Shown here one piece after another: positions 63,060-64,000 of a stretch of 64,000 bases of DNA. Below the pieces are notes generated by a model. It did not search any database and was not told the origin of the DNA. It saw nothing but the letters and a program-made list of their open reading frames with translations. The stretch comes from Rhizobium hidalgonense (GTDB taxonomy: Bacteria; Pseudomonadota; Alphaproteobacteria; Rhizobiales; Rhizobiaceae): positions 62,001-126,000 of the forward strand of contig NZ_LODW01000042.1 of NCBI RefSeq assembly GCF_002914525.1. The letters are read 5' to 3'. The translations under genes and the position numbers were made by a program. Each line of letters starts with the position of its first letter. Position 1 is the stretch's first letter.

Positions 63060-63165
63060 TTTCTTCCGCTGCAGCGCCGCGCATCCGACAGGACAGGTTT
63101 CGGATGCTCTCTTGCGCTGAAATTTGCGCATGATTCGCTTCGAAAATCGATTGCGGATTTCGAAG

Positions 63166-64000
63166 TTAAGCGCTGGTCGAATATCGGTGATAGTCCTGAA
63201 GCCCCTTGACCAGTGCGTCGAAGGCGGCGCGGCAGCGCGGCGAGGTCTTCAGGCTCTCATGCATCGCCACCCACGTGCCGAGCGGGATCCTGAACGCGTC
63301 GGGCAGAAGATGAACCAGGTCGGGATCCTGCCGCGCCAGCCCTGTCTGGCAGATGCCGATGCCGATGCCGGCGCGGATCGCCGAAAGCTGGGCAAGATTG
63401 CTATCGGTTCTATAGGAGAAGTTGATGCCCGGCACTTCATAGCGTTTCGTTACCATGCGGACATAGGCCGTCTGCCGGTCGAAGCCGATGAGCCGGTGGT
63501 TTGCGATCTCAGCCAGGGTTTGCGGAATGCCATGTTGTTCGAGATAGCGGCGGTGAGCGTGGAAACCGAGCGGGATATCGCCGATGCGGCGCACGACGAG
63601 CGCACCTTGCTTCGGCTCGGCCATGCGCACGGCGATATCGGCCTCGCGGTTCACCAGATCCTCAATCGCATCGGAAGCCGAGAGCTCGATCTGGAGTTCG
63701 GGATAGGTCTCCTGCAACGGTCCGAGAATTCCGGGCAGCACTTCGACGGCGATGACCTCGCTGGCGCTGACCCTGACGGTTCCGGCGACGCGCTGGCGCT
63801 CACCGGATGCGGTGCGCAAAAGAGCGGCGGTCGTTGCCGCCAGCGTCTCGGCATAGGGCTTCAGCGCCAATGCGGCGTCGGTCGGCAGCAACCCGTTCGG
63901 GGATCGGGTGAAGAGTTCGGCGCCGATTGCCATTTCCAGTGCGTCGACATGTCGGCCTATCGTCGGCTGCGTCAACCCCAACTCGCGGGCGGCGGCCGAA
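63166..64000 (-). CDS. LysR family transcriptional regulator (5' end beyond window)
   Basis: The C-terminal 277 codons of a LysR regulator. The helix-turn-helix is cut at the window edge: SAAARELGLTQPTIGRHVDAL is followed by ELFTRSPNGLLPTDAALAL. The effector-binding domain contains TVRVSASEVIAVEVLPGILG, NREADIAVRMAEPKQGALVV and RAGIGIGICQTGLARQDPDLVHLL and looks complete to the stop. About 15-20 N-terminal residues are missing. The target is unknown, since the divergent partner lies outside the window. Confidence 0.93.
   Translation of the reverse strand, partial: SAAARELGLTQPTIGRHVDALEMAIGAELFTRSPNGLLPTDAALALKPYAETLAATTAALLRTASGERQRVAGTVRVSASEVIAVEVLPGILGPLQETYPELQIELSASDAIEDLVNREADIAVRMAEPKQGALVVRRIGDIPLGFHAHRRYLEQHGIPQTLAEIANHRLIGFDRQTAYVRMVTKRYEVPGINFSYRTDSNLAQLSAIRAGIGIGICQTGLARQDPDLVHLLPDAFRIPLGTWVAMHESLKTSPRCRAAFDALVKGLQDYHRYSTSA

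Overview
The window looks like a housekeeping stretch of an alphaproteobacterial chromosome, most likely Rhizobium (R. etli/leguminosarum group) or a close relative. The evidence is high GC with strong G/C third-position bias, rhizobial-type promoters (CTTGAC-N17-CTATAT-like), a petABC operon with separate cytochrome b and c1 genes, BA14K, DUF1236, DUF1285 and DUF2188 family proteins, and short palindromic intergenic repeats. The genus is inferred from gene content, not from a marker gene. I see no rRNA, tRNA, CRISPR array, prophage or insertion sequence.

Layout. 1-4.7 kb (minus): a MoxR ATPase / DUF58 / BatA-DUF4159 operon. 4.9-7.4 kb (plus): DUF1285, a Nudix CoA pyrophosphatase and a CCA-adding enzyme, translationally coupled. 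7.4-11.7 kb: small proteins, hemF, a Na/Pi transporter with a PhoU tail, and trmL. 11.9-16.4 kb (plus): two similar ABC exporters, the first behind a putative 21-residue leader peptide and a structured RNA leader, with an orphan ribbon-helix-helix gene between them. 17.6-21 kb: petABC (cytochrome bc1) and apt. 21-30 kb: a MaoC pair, DUF2157, ychF, clpS, GNAT-pth, a periplasmic solute-binding protein, a GGDEF/EAL protein and rplY. 30.7-38.5 kb: an exported protein with an Asp/Gln-rich tail, prs, a lipoprotein, and an operon-like run lgt - MidA-type methyltransferase - pgeF - M24-fold protein. 38.6-43 kb: ubiK, ybjN, proC, csaA, an MBL hydrolase, an SH3/DUF1236 exported protein and a glycine-zipper peptide. 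43.5-48.4 kb: MarR plus an OmpR/EnvZ-type pair, a divergent HxlR/SDR pair, BA14K and cspA. 48.8-54.7 kb: an EamA transporter broken by a one-base frameshift, DUF3052, a soluble sugar dehydrogenase, and a Gram-negative sortase coupled to its single VIT/vWA substrate. 54.9-61 kb: a membrane glycosyltransferase, an aspartate aminotransferase and a cluster of two GT8-like enzymes around an unrecognised protein. 61-64 kb: a Ca2+/H+ antiporter, DUF2188, GrpB and the 3' part of a LysR regulator.

Most genes belong to known families. The least explained signals are the leader peptide and folded leader before the ABC exporters, the sortase/substrate pair, the unrecognised protein among the glycosyltransferases, the M24-fold protein that has lost its metal ligands, tandem 11-bp direct repeats at the BA14K promoter, and a 76-bp imperfect palindrome after rplY. 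Nothing proves a new system; the leader region is the best candidate. Start codons were set by Shine-Dalgarno spacing and overlap with neighbours, so several are shorter than the longest open frame.
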